A DNA stretch of 64,000 nt from Zingiber officinale. Its lineage: Eukaryota; Streptophyta; Magnoliopsida; Zingiberales; Zingiberaceae. Below are positions 42,564-55,854 of this stretch, piece after piece. Under the pieces are notes generated by a model. The model made no database searches. It was not told where the DNA came from and saw nothing but the letters and a program-made list of their open reading frames with translations. The stretch spans positions 85,044,281-85,108,280 of the forward strand of contig NC_055999.1 of assembly GCF_018446385.1 (NCBI RefSeq), read 5' to 3'. The translations under genes and the position numbers were made by a program. The number at the start of each line of letters is the position of its first letter. The stretch's first letter is position 1.

Positions 42564-45500
42564 TGTAACGACCACCCTTCTTACTACTACTACTACTCTC
42601 TAAGAGTGACCGTTACTTAACTACTAACTCTACTTAACCAGTACACTACTTAACTACGAGAAATCCCTACCGAAAAATTTCGGCAGAATCTCCCTTGTAC
42701 CGGTGAACAAATCAACAATACAAACAAATAATAAACCATCAGCCACATGCGGCTGGTATATATAGTTCACAACCACGCAGTAATAATGTCACAATAACTG
42801 AAAGGAAACTATTCTAGCAATAGTAAACAGATAGAACTCCAACGATAAGACATAACAAGCTACAAGTGCGGAATAGACTCAATTACAATCTCAACTTCAT
42901 CATAGCATTAAAAGAGAAGTAAAATAACTAAACAGAAAAGTCTTGGCAATTTGCCAGCTCATTCTGGATCTCTCCATAGTCCAACCATCACACACCTTCA
43001 TCACCACCACCTTGTTGCCTTCCTTTCATACCTTAGCTTTTCCTTTATCTGCAGTAGGAGGAAATGCAGTCTATAAGCATAAAGCTTAGTGAGCGCTATC
43101 TACTCACAAAAACTCGATAAGCATGTATACAAATAAAAACATACTAAAACTGAATGCTAACATGTAAAGCTACTCATGCTCATAAATAGCAAAGAAATCA
43201 ACTAATAGAAAAGCTAACATGTATAGCTAATCATGCTCATAATCCAATAAAGGAATCATACTAACTGAAATACTAAACATGTAAAGCTACTAAACCTGTA
43301 AAGCTACTAAACATGTAAAACTACTAAACATGTAAAGCTAAACATGCTGAATAATTTAGTAGCAAGGAAACAATTGAAACTACTACTGCATGCTTCAAAT
43401 AACAAGAAACTAAACTTTCTAATCCTAAACATATTTGAAGCTTGTTTCATTTGTTTCAAAACTTATACTTTAATACTTTAAAATAATAATCAACTTCTCT
43501 TGGCCCCGGCATTGTACCACTTTGCGCATTCTTAATAAGAATCGAGGTAGCTAATCCCGAAACTACTAAGATACTTCTAGGCCTTCTGCCTAGGGGCAAC
43601 TTGGAGCCCATCCCTTGGACCTTGTGTCCGGTACATGCCCTTTAAAAGTAAAATACTTATTATCTTATTTACTTCTTCTTTAAATGCCTTGGCATTTTAA
43701 TAAGCACCTCGTGTGTCAAAATCCCTAAAGTCTTGACTTTGGGATCTACTTAAGGCCTTGGCCTTTTTCTTTCCTTTCTTTATCTTCCTTATACTTTTCT
43801 TTATCTTTCTTATACTTTCCTTAAACCCAAAATAGTGTTAGGGTATCTTTCGTATGCATCTATAAATGAAACTAACTATGTAACACATAATCATGCATAG
43901 AATACAAAAGAAATCTACACATACAATACTTATCAAAAATCTGCACTAATGCTTAACAGAAATCTGCATACTAGCTTAATAAAAATCTCCATAATAGCTT
44001 AACAGAAATCTGCATACTAGCTTAACAAAATCTGCATACTAAACTTAACTAAAATCTGCATATTAAGCTTATCTAAAATCTGCATACTAAGCTTAATCAA
44101 ATCTGCTCACTACACTAACTAACTTCTGCACTTGAAAGCCTAATAAAATTCTGCACTTGTAAACTTAATGAAATCTGCATTCTAAACTTCATAAAATCTG
44201 CACTACAATTGGTGGATCCCAATTAGAAAAGTCTACATCAGAAATCTATCCGAATTTCCAATACAAAGTCTGAAGAAAACAATTCACAGACTCGATTAAT
44301 CATCTTCTTCCTCCCTTTGTGGTTCACGGCAGCAGAAACAACCAAAGCGCAAATCCAAACTCAAACCTCCAAAGAAAACTCACCGTCAACTAAATCCTTC
44401 TATAAAAATGATGTAAATCTTGTTTTCCTTATTTTTGTTTTTCTGCTCTGATGTTCTATTGTTACAAAACATAACCGCGATATCTTTGTGACAATCCACA
44501 GAAAGTTAACAAGTACAGGACTAGTCTTTAGATCAATCAAGCTGGCATATGCATTGGCAGGTCTGACCAACTTCGGAAATGGAAAACTTTCAAGACTCTA
44601 TATAATCTGATCTGCCCATTAAGGTAACAAAGAAGTCTATGTTTGAAAAAATAACTATAAGGGATGTTCTTTTTTTTTTTTTATTGCAGCAAACTAAAAA
44701 TCTAAAATCTGAGGAGCTACACCACGAAACTAAACTACATGCCCCACTTAAAACCAATAGCATGTGAAAATCTGCATATGCTCACAATAGCTAAGGAAAA
44801 CCAAAACAAAGAAGTCAACGCTGCACCACCAAAGGAAACTCTATACAGCAACAAAAAAAACAAATCTGCACAACATGTTCTCCTTCTTGTTATAGTACGT
44901 ACCTTTCCTATCAGATTTTGCTTGATCTATAGACTTGTTACCTGTTCATAAAAAACAAATGCTCCGATCCCTTCTTTTATAAAACTTCATATGTACTTAA
45001 CTCAAAGTCTAACCACTCATCTTGATTTCATATGTTCCAAAAACAAAGAAAGAGGGCTCAATCCCTAGCAACTAAATTCTGTACACTATGTTCCGAAAAC
45101 AAGGAAGAAGAACCAAATCCTTAGCATCAAATTTTACAACATGCTTCGAAAATCAAGGAAAACAAGAATCCGAGAGCTACTCCTACTGCAGGTGAGAAAC
45201 ACTCACCTTGTTGTTCTTGGACTTACAACCGAAAGGAAGAAGAAAAGCTCTAGGGTTTCGGTCAACTTAAGTCTTCCGGCTCCTCTTCGTCCGCCTACGT
45301 GTGCTCCTCGTCGAGGGGAGCTCGGCGGTGTGAAGACCGGCCGGAAAAAAAAACCCTTCGCCGGCGCCGGAGATCAAGCCCTAGGTCCTCCTTTGTTTCC
45401 TCCCGTGAGTCGGCGCCGTCGCGCACCAGAGAAGAGAAGGAGAAGATTTTGAGAGAAAATTCTGATTTTCCCAAAATAAAACCTAAATCTCCTTTCTTAT

Positions 45501-45807
45501 ACTAGGGTTTAATCGAAACTATGCTATAAACTAAATTCTCTCCATATAAAGTTAACAAAATCGTGTAGCTCAGCTGGTTGGGCCGGTTTTGCTTGGGTCA
45601 GTCCGAGGTTGTGGGTTCGAAACCCAACTTCTATAAATTTATATTTTTTGTCAAACTTTCTTTCTTTTTTAAACATACCAAACGGACTCCAAAAATTACA
45701 TAAAAATACTCTAAAAATTCCTAAAAATCTCTAGAATATTTTAAAAGCATTTCCAAATATTTTTAAGAATATTTAGAACTCAAAATAGGGAAAATTGGGT
45801 CGTTACA
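42564..45807 (-). mobile_element. G4 LTR 2 (shared middle LTR)
   Basis: It serves as 5' LTR of copy A and 3' LTR of copy B. It shares many variants with LTR 3 against LTR 1 (CTACGAG, GAACAAATC, TTCTGCAC, GAAAACAATTC, CATGCTTCGAAA). Private changes are CTCGATAAGC near 43115, GGCCCCGG near 43503 and a lost GC in TTTGCGCATTC near 43522. The tRNA-like module is at 45553-45649 (box A 45566-45577, box B 45614-45624, T-run 45644-45649). Confidence 0.94.
45553..45649 (+). other. Antisense tRNA-like module in G4 LTR 2
   Basis: Same box A, box B and T-run as at 38900-38996, unchanged. Confidence 0.7.
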
Positions 45808-45822
45808 ATTCCCCATACCTTA
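45808..45822 (-). promoter_or_regulatory. G4 polypurine tract (internal copy B)
   Basis: The minus strand TAAGGTATGGGGAAT abuts LTR 2. Confidence 0.8.
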
Positions 45823-45842
45823 TAAAAAGTTCGTCCTCGAAC

Positions 45843-47220
45843 TTAGAATAGTTCTGGATCTTTCTGTCTCATACTATCCTCCGGCTCCCAAGTGACTTTC
45901 TCGTGCTTCTGGTTCTGCCAGACGACCTTCACTAGTGGTACTTCTTTGCTTCTTAATCTCTTGACTGCTCTGTCCACTATATGTGTAGGTCTGCTCTCGT
46001 AGCTAAGATCCTCTTGGATCTGCACTGTCTGAGGCTGAATCACTTGGCTCGGGTCATGGAGACACTTCTTTAGCATGGAGTCATGAAATACATTATGTAT
46101 TGCTGACATGTCATGTGGTAAATCTAGCTTGTAAGCAACTTTCCCAATCCTTTCTGTGATCAGGTAAGGTCCTACATAGCGAGGACTTAATTTGCCCTTC
46201 TTGCCAAATCTCATCACTCCCTTCATAGGAGCGACTTTGAGAAAAACTGAATCCCCTACTTGGAACTCAAGTGGCCTACGGCGTGTGTCAGCATAACTTT
46301 TCTGCCTACTCTGGGCAGTCTCAATCTTCTGTCTGATCTTCTGGATAGCCTGAGTGGTCTCATTTATCATCTCAGTCTAAATGCCCAGCTCTACTTCCAT
46401 TTCTTTTCTCTCACTTGCTTCTTGCCAGCAAATGGGTGATCTGCATTTCCTGCCATACAACGCCTCATAAGGAGTCATCTTGATAGTGGCCTGATAACTA
46501 TTGTTGTAGGCAAATTCAGCTAAGCACAGATACTTGCACCAACTTCCCTTGAAATCTAGTACACAAGCTCCAAGCATATCTTCTAGAATCTGATTTACTC
46601 GCTCTGTTTGTCCATCAGTCTGAGGATGGAAGGCTGTGCTGAACTTGAGTTTGGTGCCCAATGCAGTCTGAACACACTCCCAAAAGTGAGAGGTGAAGCG
46701 CTCATCTCTATCAGACACAATAGATTTGGGAACTCCATGAAGTCTGATCACCTCTTTAACATACAACTGTGCCAACTGCTCTATAGAGTGGGACACCTTG
46801 ATGGCTAGAAAATGGGGCAGACTTGGTCAATCTATCCACTATTACCCATATTGCATCATATCCATTCGTAGTTCTTGGGAGACTTGTTATAAAGTCCATG
46901 GATATGTCTTCCCACTTCCACTCTGGTATTGAAAGAGGTTGTAGCATTCCTCCTGGTCTCTGGTGTTCTGCTTTGACTCTCTGGCATGTCAGGCAGGTAC
47001 TGACATATTTAGCTACATCTCTTTTGAGTCCAGACCACCAGAACCTCTGTTTCAGATCTTGATACATCTTGGTAGAACCAGGATGCATGGAGTACGGTGT
47101 ATTATGGGCTTCTTCTAGAATCTTCTTTCTCAGCTCTTCATCATTGGGAACACAAAGGCGACTCCCCTGATAAAGAATTCCACTGTCTGATACTCAAAAT
47201 CCGGAATTTTCTTCTTCTTG
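45843..47220 (-). pseudogene. G4 copy B: integrase with chromodomain-like tail (broken)
   Basis: Nearly identical to 39191-40560, including the stop at 46377 before TEMINETTQ. One visible coding change is MSAIHNVF here against MSVIHNVF in copy A. The N-terminal side (47150-47210) keeps bases lost in copy A, for example CCCCTGATAAAG. Confidence 0.9.
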
Positions 47221-47278
47221 TATCCCTTGCTTGATCTTTTGGATATCTGGATCCTCACTTTGCTTCTTCTGTATATCC

Positions 47279-48085
47279 TCAAGCAGGGTTGACTGCTTCT
47301 ATTTTGGTTAGATCCACTTGGATGCCTTCTTTAGAAATTATGTGACCTAGAAATGCCACCTGATCTAACCAGAACTCGCACTTTGAGAATTTAGCGTAAA
47401 GCTTCTTTTGTTGAAGGGTCTGTAGAACTATTCTCAAGTGCGTGTCATGCTCCTCTGGGGTTCTGGAATAGACTAGAATGTCGTCGATGAACACAATGAC
47501 AAATTTATCAAGGTATTCTCTGAACACTCTGTTCATCAGGTCCATGAAAACTGCAGGTGCATTAGTCACACCAAAAGGCATGACTACGAACTCGTAGTGT
47601 CCGTATTTGGTCCTGAAAGCCGTTCTGGGTATATCCTTTTCCTTCACTTTCAACTGATGGTACCCAGAGCGCGGGTCTATCTTGGAGAACACTGTTGTCT
47701 TCTTTAGCTGATCAAATAGATCATCTATTCTAGAAAGAGGGTATTTGTCCTTAACTGCTACTTTGCTCAGTGCTCTAAAATCTATGCACATTCGCATAGA
47801 TCCGTCTTTCTCCTTATCGAACAACTCTGGAGCTCCCCGGGGTGAATGACTAGGGCAGATGAAACCCTTGTCAAGTAGCTCCTAAAATTGTTCTTGTAAC
47901 TCTTTTAGCTCTGCTAGAGGAATTCGGTAAGGAGCTTTTGAAATTGGACCGGTACCAGGAACCAGTTCAATCTCAAACTCCACTTCTCTGTTGGGAGGTA
48001 GTCCATGTAGCTCTTCTGGGAATACCTCTGGATACTCACAGACTACCTGAACATCTTCCTTCTTGGGTCTTTCTTGTGATCATTG
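47279..48085 (-). pseudogene. G4 copy B: reverse transcriptase, truncated (RNase H deleted)
   Basis: Same reading and same deletion junction as copy [10 protein letters not shown] near 47485. A shared junction shows that the deletion predates the tandem duplication. Confidence 0.9.
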
Positions 48086-48971
48086 TCTTTCTAGTTCTAA
48101 TTACTTAACTGGGGTTTCTGACTCCCCACTATCTTATCTCCGATCTTAACTGGCTTATGTTGCGCTCGTTGTGCCTTGATGCTGTTCAGCTAGTGCTCAC
48201 TAATACCCTGCTGACCAGCTCTTTACTAATCTGTGGTCGGTGAGTTTCACTACTCACATTAGGTGTTATTTCTGGTCTCAGCATTAGGAGCATCAGTCTG
48301 ACTCGTTCTTTCACTGTACTTACTAACTCTAGGCAAAGGTTAGCTAGCCTGTTAAATCTTTTAACCGCTTCTTCTACTGGCAGGTCACCTTGTCTGAATT
48401 CCATAAGCTCCTCATACTGTTTATTGGTGATCCGTTGACGGAAGACTTCTTTGTAAAACTCTGTCTCGAAATCAACCCAGCTCATCTGGTTGACTGCTCT
48501 CTTACTCTTAACTCGCTCCCACTACATACAAGCATCTCCAGATAGGCAGAAAGAGACACACTTAATGGTATCAACCTTCTCGACTTCTGGTCAGTCAAGA
48601 AGCTTCATTGTGCTCTCCAGTGTCTTGAACCAAGCCTGGGCATCCCAGGGTCAGTCGTGCCTGAGAAACTTCCTGGCTTCAGCTTCAGCCACTGTATCAG
48701 TAGGCTTCTTGTCTCTGAGGTGCTGTGACGACTCCCAGGGCAGCTGGTGGAACTTCAGTCACCACTGGAGTCTCCACATTAATGGTTGGGGGAGTGGGAG
48801 GAGCTGGCTTCTGATTGGCCATTAGATTGGCAATCACTTGCTGCTACTCGCTACTTGTCTCTGAAGTTGAGCAACAACTTTAGAGAAAATAGGCCCAGGG
48901 GTTCTGGGCTCTTCGTTCTCCTGAACTCGGTCCTCAGTATAAACGGTACGGGGATGTCCTCTTCTTGACAT
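48086..48971 (-). pseudogene. G4 copy B: gag without zinc knuckle (broken)
   Basis: Start codon at 48971. Same gag domain and same gag-to-linker deletion as copy A. The segment 48700-48765 keeps CTCTGAGGTGCTGTG and ACTTCAGTCACC, which have lost bases in copy A. Confidence 0.85.
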
Positions 48972-49207
48972 CCAATTATGTAAAGGAAAAAGACTAAATA
49001 GCTTCTCTAACCCTTTCTAATCATATATATATATGAATAAAGAAAAGAGAAACAAAATCTTCTATCTTACTTAAGCACTTAAAAACAAATACTCTATACT
49101 GCAGTTAATAATAAGGAAAGCAGAATAAAGAAAGAATTTTAAATACTTTCTTACTTGGAGACGGCAAGGATGATGCTGATGTGTGTGATGCTGGAGAATG
49201 GAACACT

Positions 49208-49219
49208 GCTCTGATACCA
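49208..49219 (-). promoter_or_regulatory. G4 primer binding site, copy B
   Basis: The minus strand TGGTATCAGAGC lies two bases inside LTR 3. Confidence 0.9.
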
Positions 49220-49221
49220 AC

Positions 49222-52200
49222 TGTAACGACCACCCTTCTTACTACTACTACTAATCTCTAAGAGTGACCGTTACTTAACTACTAACTCTACTTAACTAGT
49301 ACACTACTTAACTACGAGAAATCCCTACCGAAAAATTTCGGCAGAATCTCCCTTGTACCGGTGAACAAATCAACAATACAAACAAATAATAAACCATCAG
49401 CCACATGCGGCTGGTATATATAGTTCACAACCACGCAGTAATAATGTCACAATAACTGAAAGGAAACTATTCTAGCAATAGTAAACAGATAGAACTCCAA
49501 CGATAAGACATAACAAGCTACAAGTGCGGAATAGACTCAATTACAATCTCAACTTCATCATAGCATTAAAAGAGAAGTAAAATAACTAAACAGAAAAGTC
49601 TTGGCAATTTGCCAGCTCATTCTGGATCTCTCCATAGTCCAACCATCACACACCTTCATCACCACCACCTTGTTGCCTTCCTTTCATACCTTAGCTTTTC
49701 CTTTATCTGCAGTAGGAGGAAATGCAGTCTATAAGCATAAAGCTAAGCTTAGTGAGCGCTATCTACTCACAAAAACTCGATATGCATGTATACAAATAAA
49801 AACATACTAAAACTGAATGCTAACATGTAAAGCTACTCATGCTCATAAATAGCAAAGAAATCAACTAACAGAAAAGCTAACATGTATAGCTAATCATGCT
49901 CATAATCCAATAAAGGAATCATACTAACTGAAATACTAAACATGTAAAGCTACTAAACCTGTAAAGCTACTAAACATGTAAAACTACTAAACATGTAAAG
50001 CTAAACATGCTGAATAATTTAGTAGCAAGGAAACAATTGAAACTACTACTGCATGCTTCAAATAACAAGAAACTAAACTTTCTAATCCTAAACATATTTG
50101 AAGCTTGTTTCATTTGTTTCAAAACTTATACTTTAATACTTTAAAATAATAATCAACTTCTCTTGGGCCCGGCATTGTACCACTTTGCGCGCATTCTTAA
50201 TAAGAATCGAGGTAGCTAATCCCGAAACTACTAAGATACTTCTAGGCCTTCTGCCTAGGGACAACTTGGAGCCCATCCCTTGGACCTTGTGTCCGGTACA
50301 TGCCCTTTAAAAGTAAAATACTTATTATCTTATTTACTTCTTCTTTAAATGCCTTGGCATTTTAATAAGCACCTCGTGTGTCAAAATCCCTAAAGTCTTG
50401 ACTTTGGGATCTACTTAAGGCCTTGGCCTTTTTCTTTCCTTTCTTTATCTTCCTTATACTTTTCTTTATCTTTCTTATACTTTCCTTAAACCCAAAATAG
50501 TGTTAGGGTATCTTTCGTATGCATCTATAAATGAAACTAACTATGTAACACATAATCATGCATAGAATACAAAAGAAATCTACACATACAATACTTATCA
50601 AAAATCTGCACTAATGCTTAACAGAAATCTGCATACTAGCTTAATAAAAATCTCCATAATAGCTTAACAGAAATCTGCATAATAGCTTAACAAAATCTGC
50701 ATACTAAACTTAACTAAAATCTGCATATTAAGCTTATCTAAAATCTGCATACTAAGCTTAATCAAATCTGCTCACTACACTAACTAACTTCTGCACTTGA
50801 AAGCCTAATAAAATTCTGCACTTGTAAACTTAATGAAATCTGCATTCTAAACTTCATAAAATCTGCACTACAATTGGTGGATCCCAATTAGAAAAGTCTA
50901 CATCAGAAATCTATCCGAATTTCCAATACAAAGTCTGAAGAAAACAATTCACAGACTCGATTAATCATCTTCTTCCTCCCTTTGTGGTTCACGGCAGCAG
51001 AAACAACCAAAGCGCAAATCCAAACTCAAACCTCCAAAGAAAACTCACCGTCAACTAAATCCTTCTATAAAAATGATGTAAATCTTGTTTTCCTTATTTT
51101 TGTTTCTCTGCTCTGATGTTCTATTGTTACAAAACATAACCGCGATATCTTTGTGACAATCCACAGAAAGTTAACAAGTACAGGACTAGTCTTTAGATCA
51201 ATCAAGCTGGCATATGCATTGGCAGGTCTGACCAACTTCGGAAATGGAAAACTTTCAAGACTCTATATAATCTGATCTGCCCATTAAGGTAACAAAGAAG
51301 TCTATGTTTGAAAAAATAACTATAAGGGAAGTTCTTTTTTTTTTTTTATTGCAGCAAACTAAAAATCTAAAATCTGAGGAGCTACACCACGAAACTAAAC
51401 TACATGCCCCACTTAAAACCAATAGCATGTGAAAATCTGCATATGCTCACAATAGCTAAGGAAAACCAAAACAAAGAAGTCAACGCTGCACCACCAAAGG
51501 AAACTCTATACAGCAACAAAAAAAACAAATCTGCACAACATGTTCTCCTTCTTGTTATAGTACGTACCTTTCCTATCAGATTTTGCTTGATCTATAGACT
51601 TGTTACCTGTTCATAAAAAACAAATGCTCCGATCCCTTCTTTTATAAAACTTCATATGTACTTAACTCAAAGTCTAACCACTCATCTTGATTTCATATGT
51701 TCCAAAAACAAAGAAAGAGGGCTCAATCCCTAGCAACTAAATTCTGTACACTATGTTCCGAAAACAAGGAAGAAGAACCAAATCCTTAGCATCAAATTTT
51801 ACAACATGCTTCGAAAATCAAGGAAAACAAGAATCCGAGAGCTACTCCTACTGCAGGTGAGAAACACTCACCTTGTTGTTCTTGGACTTACAACCGAAAG
51901 GAAGAAGAAAAGCTCTAGGGTTTCGGTCAACTTAAGTCTTCCGGCTCCTCTTCGTCCGCCTACGTGTGCTCCTCGTCGAGGGGAGCTCGGCGGTGTGAAG
52001 ACCGGCCGGAAAAAAAAACCCTTCGCCGGCGCCGGAGATCAAGCCCTAGGTCCTCCTTTGTTTCCTCCCGTGAGTCGGCGCCGTCGCGCACCAGAGAAGA
52101 GAAGGAGAAGATTTTGAGAGAAAATTCTGATTTTCCCAAAATAAAACCTAAATCTCCTTTCTTATACTAGGGTTTAATCGAAACTATGCTATAAACTAAA

Positions 52201-52473
52201 TTCTCTCCATATAAAGTTAACAAAATCGTGTAGCTCAGCTGGTTGGGCCGGTTTTGCTTGGGTCAGTCCGAGGTTGTGGGTTCGAAACCCAACTTCTACA
52301 AATTTATATTTTTTGTCAAACTTTCTTTCTTTTTGTAAACATACCAAACGGACTCCAAAAATTGCATAAAAATACTCTAAAAATTCCTAAAAATCTCTAG
52401 AATATTTTAAAAGCATTTCCAAATATTTTTAAGAATATTTAGAACTCAAAATAGGGAAAATTGGGTCGTTACA
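49222..52473 (-). mobile_element. G4 LTR 3 (5' LTR)
   Basis: Outer LTR, ending GGGTCGTTACA and followed by the CCAGA duplication. Private variants include CTAATCTCTAAG near 49252, an extra CTAAG near 49742, GCATAATAGC near 50678 and GGGAAGTTC near 51328. The tRNA-like module is at 52218-52314. Confidence 0.94.
52218..52314 (+). other. Antisense tRNA-like module in G4 LTR 3
   Basis: Box A 52231-52242, box B 52279-52289, T-run 52309-52314; the sequence is the same as in LTR 1 and 2 apart from a C just after the T-arm. Confidence 0.7.
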
Positions 52474-52478
52474 CCAGA
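52474..52478. repeat. Target-site duplication CCAGA (right)
   Basis: Partner of 35906-35910. Confidence 0.93.
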
Positions 52479-53280
52479 AGTATTTTCAGAAGAGTTACCT
52501 GAACTATCTCCCAACAGAGAAGTGGAGTTTGAAATTGAATTTGTTCCTAACACCAGGCCAATTTCTAAAGCTCTGTACCGAATTTCTCTAGCAGAGCTAA
52601 AAGAGTTACAAGAACAACTTCAGGAGCTACTTGACAAGGGTTTCATCCGCCCTAGTCATTCACCCCGGGGAGCTCCAGAGTTGTTTGTTAAGAAGAAAGA
52701 CAGATCCATGCTAATGTGTATAGATTTTAGAGCGCTGAGCAAAAGTAGCAGTTAAGGACAAGTACCCTCTTTCCAGAATAGATGATCTATATGATCAGCT
52801 AAAGAGGGCAATAGTGTTATCTAAAATAGACCTGTGCTCTGGGTACCATCAGTTGGAAGTGAAAGAAAGTGATACACCCAGAACAATTTTCAGGACCAAA
52901 TATGGACACTATAAATTTGTAGTAATGCCTTTTGGAGTGACTAATGCACCTGCAGTCTTCATGGACTTGATGAACAGAGTGTTCAGAGAATACCTTTGAC
53001 AAGTTTTTCATTGTATTCATTGACGACATTCTAGTCTATTCCAGAACCCCAGAGGAGCATGACACGCACTTGAGAATAGTATTGCAGACCCTTCAGCAAA
53101 AGCAGTTGTCTGCTAAATTCTCAAAGTGCAATTTCTGGTTAGAGCAGGTGGCGTTTCTAGGTCACATTATTTCTAAAGAAGGCATCCAAGTGGATCCTGC
53201 CAAAATAGAAGCGGTCATCAACTGGAGTAGGCCCAAGAACACCAGGGAGAAATCTTCCTTGGTTTAGCTGGGTATTATAG
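52479..53280 (+). pseudogene. G3 reverse transcriptase (broken)
   Basis: Continues the frame interrupted at 35910 with [22 protein letters not shown] landmarks are [34 protein letters not shown] (SGY retained, R changed to C), [20 protein letters not shown] and FIDDILVYS near 53018-53045, then [19 protein letters not shown]. Frames change near 52740, 53000 and 53240 through single-base indels. It is on the plus strand, opposite to the G4 array inserted in it. Confidence 0.92.
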
Positions 53281-54056
53281 GAAATTCGTGGCAGACTTTT
53301 CCAGGATAGCTTCTCCACTAACGGCCTTAACCAGGAAGAATAAGAAGTTTGAATGGTCAGACAAATGTGAGCAAAGTTTCCAAGCATTGAAGAAGAGATT
53401 GACCAGTGCTCCTATTCTGACTGTTCTAGAGAGTGACAAGTGTTTTGACATCTACAGTGATGCTTCCAAGATGGGCTTAGGAGCTGTTCTCATGCAAGAA
53501 GGAAAAGTTATAGCTTATGCTTCCAGACAACTCAAAGACTATGAGAAGAACTACCCCACTCATGATCTTGAGCTGGCAGCTGTGGTCTTTGCACTGAAAC
53601 TCTGGCAATATTATTTGTATGGAGTTCAGTGCAGAATCTTCACAGATCATCAAGAGCTTGAAGTATTTCTTCACCCAAAAAGACTTAAACATGAGACAGC
53701 GCAGGTGGCTAGAGTTGGTCAAAGACTATGACTGTGAAATCCTCTACCACCCAGGTAAAGCTAACAAAGTGGCAGATGCACTAAGTCGAAAATCTAGTGC
53801 ATCCCTGATGTCTCTATCATCATTAGCCCTGCCACTGCAGAAGGAGTTGTCAGATTTTGGAATGGAAATTATTTATGGGCAACTCTCTGCATTGACCTTA
53901 GAGTCAACCCTGCTTGAGGATATACAGAGAAAGCAAAGTGAAGATACAGATATCCAAAAGATCAAGCAAGGGGTACAAAAAGGGGAAAATTCGGAGTTTC
54001 GAGTATCAGACAGTGGAATCCTCTATCAGGGGAAACCGCCTTTGTGTCCCCAATGA
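53281..54056 (+). pseudogene. G3 RNase H (broken)
   Basis: [60 protein letters not shown] and [20 protein letters not shown] mark the domain. A frameshift lies near 53650 (between CRIFTDHQ and SLKYFF-like coding). The linker toward integrase ends at a stop at 54054-54056. Confidence 0.9.
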
Positions 54057-55280
54057 TTAAGAGTTAAGAAAGAAAATTTTAGAAGAAGCTCATAGTACAC
54101 CTTGCTCCATGCATCATGGTTCCACCAAGATGTATTAGGACATGAAACAGAGGCTCTTGTGGTCTGGACTCAAAAGCGATGTTGCGAAATATGTCAGTAC
54201 CTGCCTGACATGCCAGAGAGTCAAAGCAGAGCACCAGAGACCAGGAGGAGTCACCCCTTCCAATACCAGAATGGAAGTGGGAAGACATATCCATGGACTT
54301 TATAACAGGTCTTCCAATAACCACGAACGGATAAGATGCGATATGGGTAATAGTAGACAGATTGACCAAGTCTGCCCATTTTCTAGCCATCTAGGTGTCT
54401 CATTCTATAGAGCAGTTGGTACAACTGTATGTAAAGGAGGTGATCAGACTTCACGGAGTTCCTAAATCTATTATTTCTGATAGAGATGGGTGTTTCACCT
54501 CTCACTTTTGGGAGTGTGTTCAGAATGCACTAGGCACCAAACTCAAGTTCAGCACAGCCTTCCATCCTCAGATTGATGGACAGATAGAGCGAGTAAATTA
54601 GATTTTAGAAGATATGCTCAGAGCTTGTGCGCTAGATTTCAAGGGAAGTTGGTGTAAGTATCTATGCTTAGCTGAGTTTGCCTACAATAATAGCTATCAG
54701 GCCACCATCAAGATGACACCTTATGAGGCGTTGTATGGCAGGAAGTGCAGATCACTCATTTGCCGGCAAGAAGCAGGTGAAATAAAAGAAATGGAAGTGG
54801 AACTGGACATTCAGATAGAGCTGATAGATGAGACTACACAGGCTATCCAGAACATCAGATAGAGAATTGAGACTGTCCAGAGTAGACAGAAGAGTTATGT
54901 TGACACACGCCGTAGACCACTGGAATTCCAAGTAGGGGATTCAGTTTTTCTCAAAGTTACTCCGATGAAGGGAGTGATGAGATTTGGCAAGAAGGGCAAG
55001 TTAAGTCCTCGCTATGTAGGACCCTACCCGATTACAGAGAGGATTGGGAAGGTAGCTTACAAGCTGAATTTACCACAAGACATGTCAGCAATACACAATG
55101 TATTTTATGTCTCTATGCTAAAAAAGTGTATTCACGACCCTAGCCAAGTGATTCAGCCTCAGACAGTAAAGATCCAAGAGGATCTTAGCTACGAGAGCAG
55201 ACCTACACAGATAGTGGACAGAGCAGTCAAAAGACTAAGAAACAAAGAAGTGTCACTAGTGAAGGTCATCTAGCAGAATC
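54057..55280 (+). pseudogene. G3 integrase (broken, 3' end cut by G5)
   Basis: DVAKYVSTCLTCQRVKAEHQ, then the core with FHPQIDGQIERVN (QTDGQTER changed), SIISDRDGCFTSHFWE, AEFAYNNSYQATIKM, KKGKLSPRYVGPYPITERIG and KRLRNKEVSLVKVI. Frameshifts lie near 54260-54400 and stops at 54599-54601 and 54860-54862. The polyprotein ends in LVKVI plus a stop, and G5 begins at 55281, so the final tail and the G3 3' LTR are not visible in the window. Confidence 0.9.
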
Positions 55281-55854
55281 TGTAACGACCACCCTTCTTA
55301 CTACTACTACACTCTAAGGATGACCGTTACTTGACTACTAACTCTACTTAACCGGTATGATTAAAAATCACATGGAAACCCTACCGAAAAATTTCGACAG
55401 AGTCTCCCCTGTACCGGTGACCAAATCAATAATACAAATAATATATACTCAGCCACAAGCGGCTGGAACATATAATCACTCAACCACGTAGTATAATAAC
55501 TCAATAAGAAGAATGAAACTACTCTAGCAATAGCAACCAGATAATACTCCAACAATAAAACATAACAATGTGTGGAATAGACTCAATTACAATCTCAACT
55601 TCATCATAGCATTAAGGAGAAAAGAAAAGGAAACATAACAAATCTTAAACTAAGTGAGTTCTTTAGCTAAGTCTCAAGGATCTCCATAGTCCACACATCA
55701 TACACCGTCACAGCATCTCCTTGTCGCCTTCTTCCTTATACTTTAGCTTTTCCTTTATCTGCAGTAGGAGGAAATGCAGTCTATAAGCATAAAGCTTAGT
55801 GAGCGCTATCTACTCACAAAAACTCGATATGCATGTATACAAATAAAGACATGC

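Larger units (their letters stand above)
35911..52473 (-). mobile_element. G4: tandem gypsy array LTR-internal-LTR-internal-LTR
   Basis: Three LTRs of about 3.25 kb (35911-39155, 42564-45807, 49222-52473) alternate with two 3.4-kb internal regions. A single CCAGA duplication flanks the whole 16.6 kb, so one insertion was later expanded. Both internal regions share the same deletions, which rules out independent insertions of intact elements. The element is non-autonomous (no protease, no RNase H). Confidence 0.95.
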
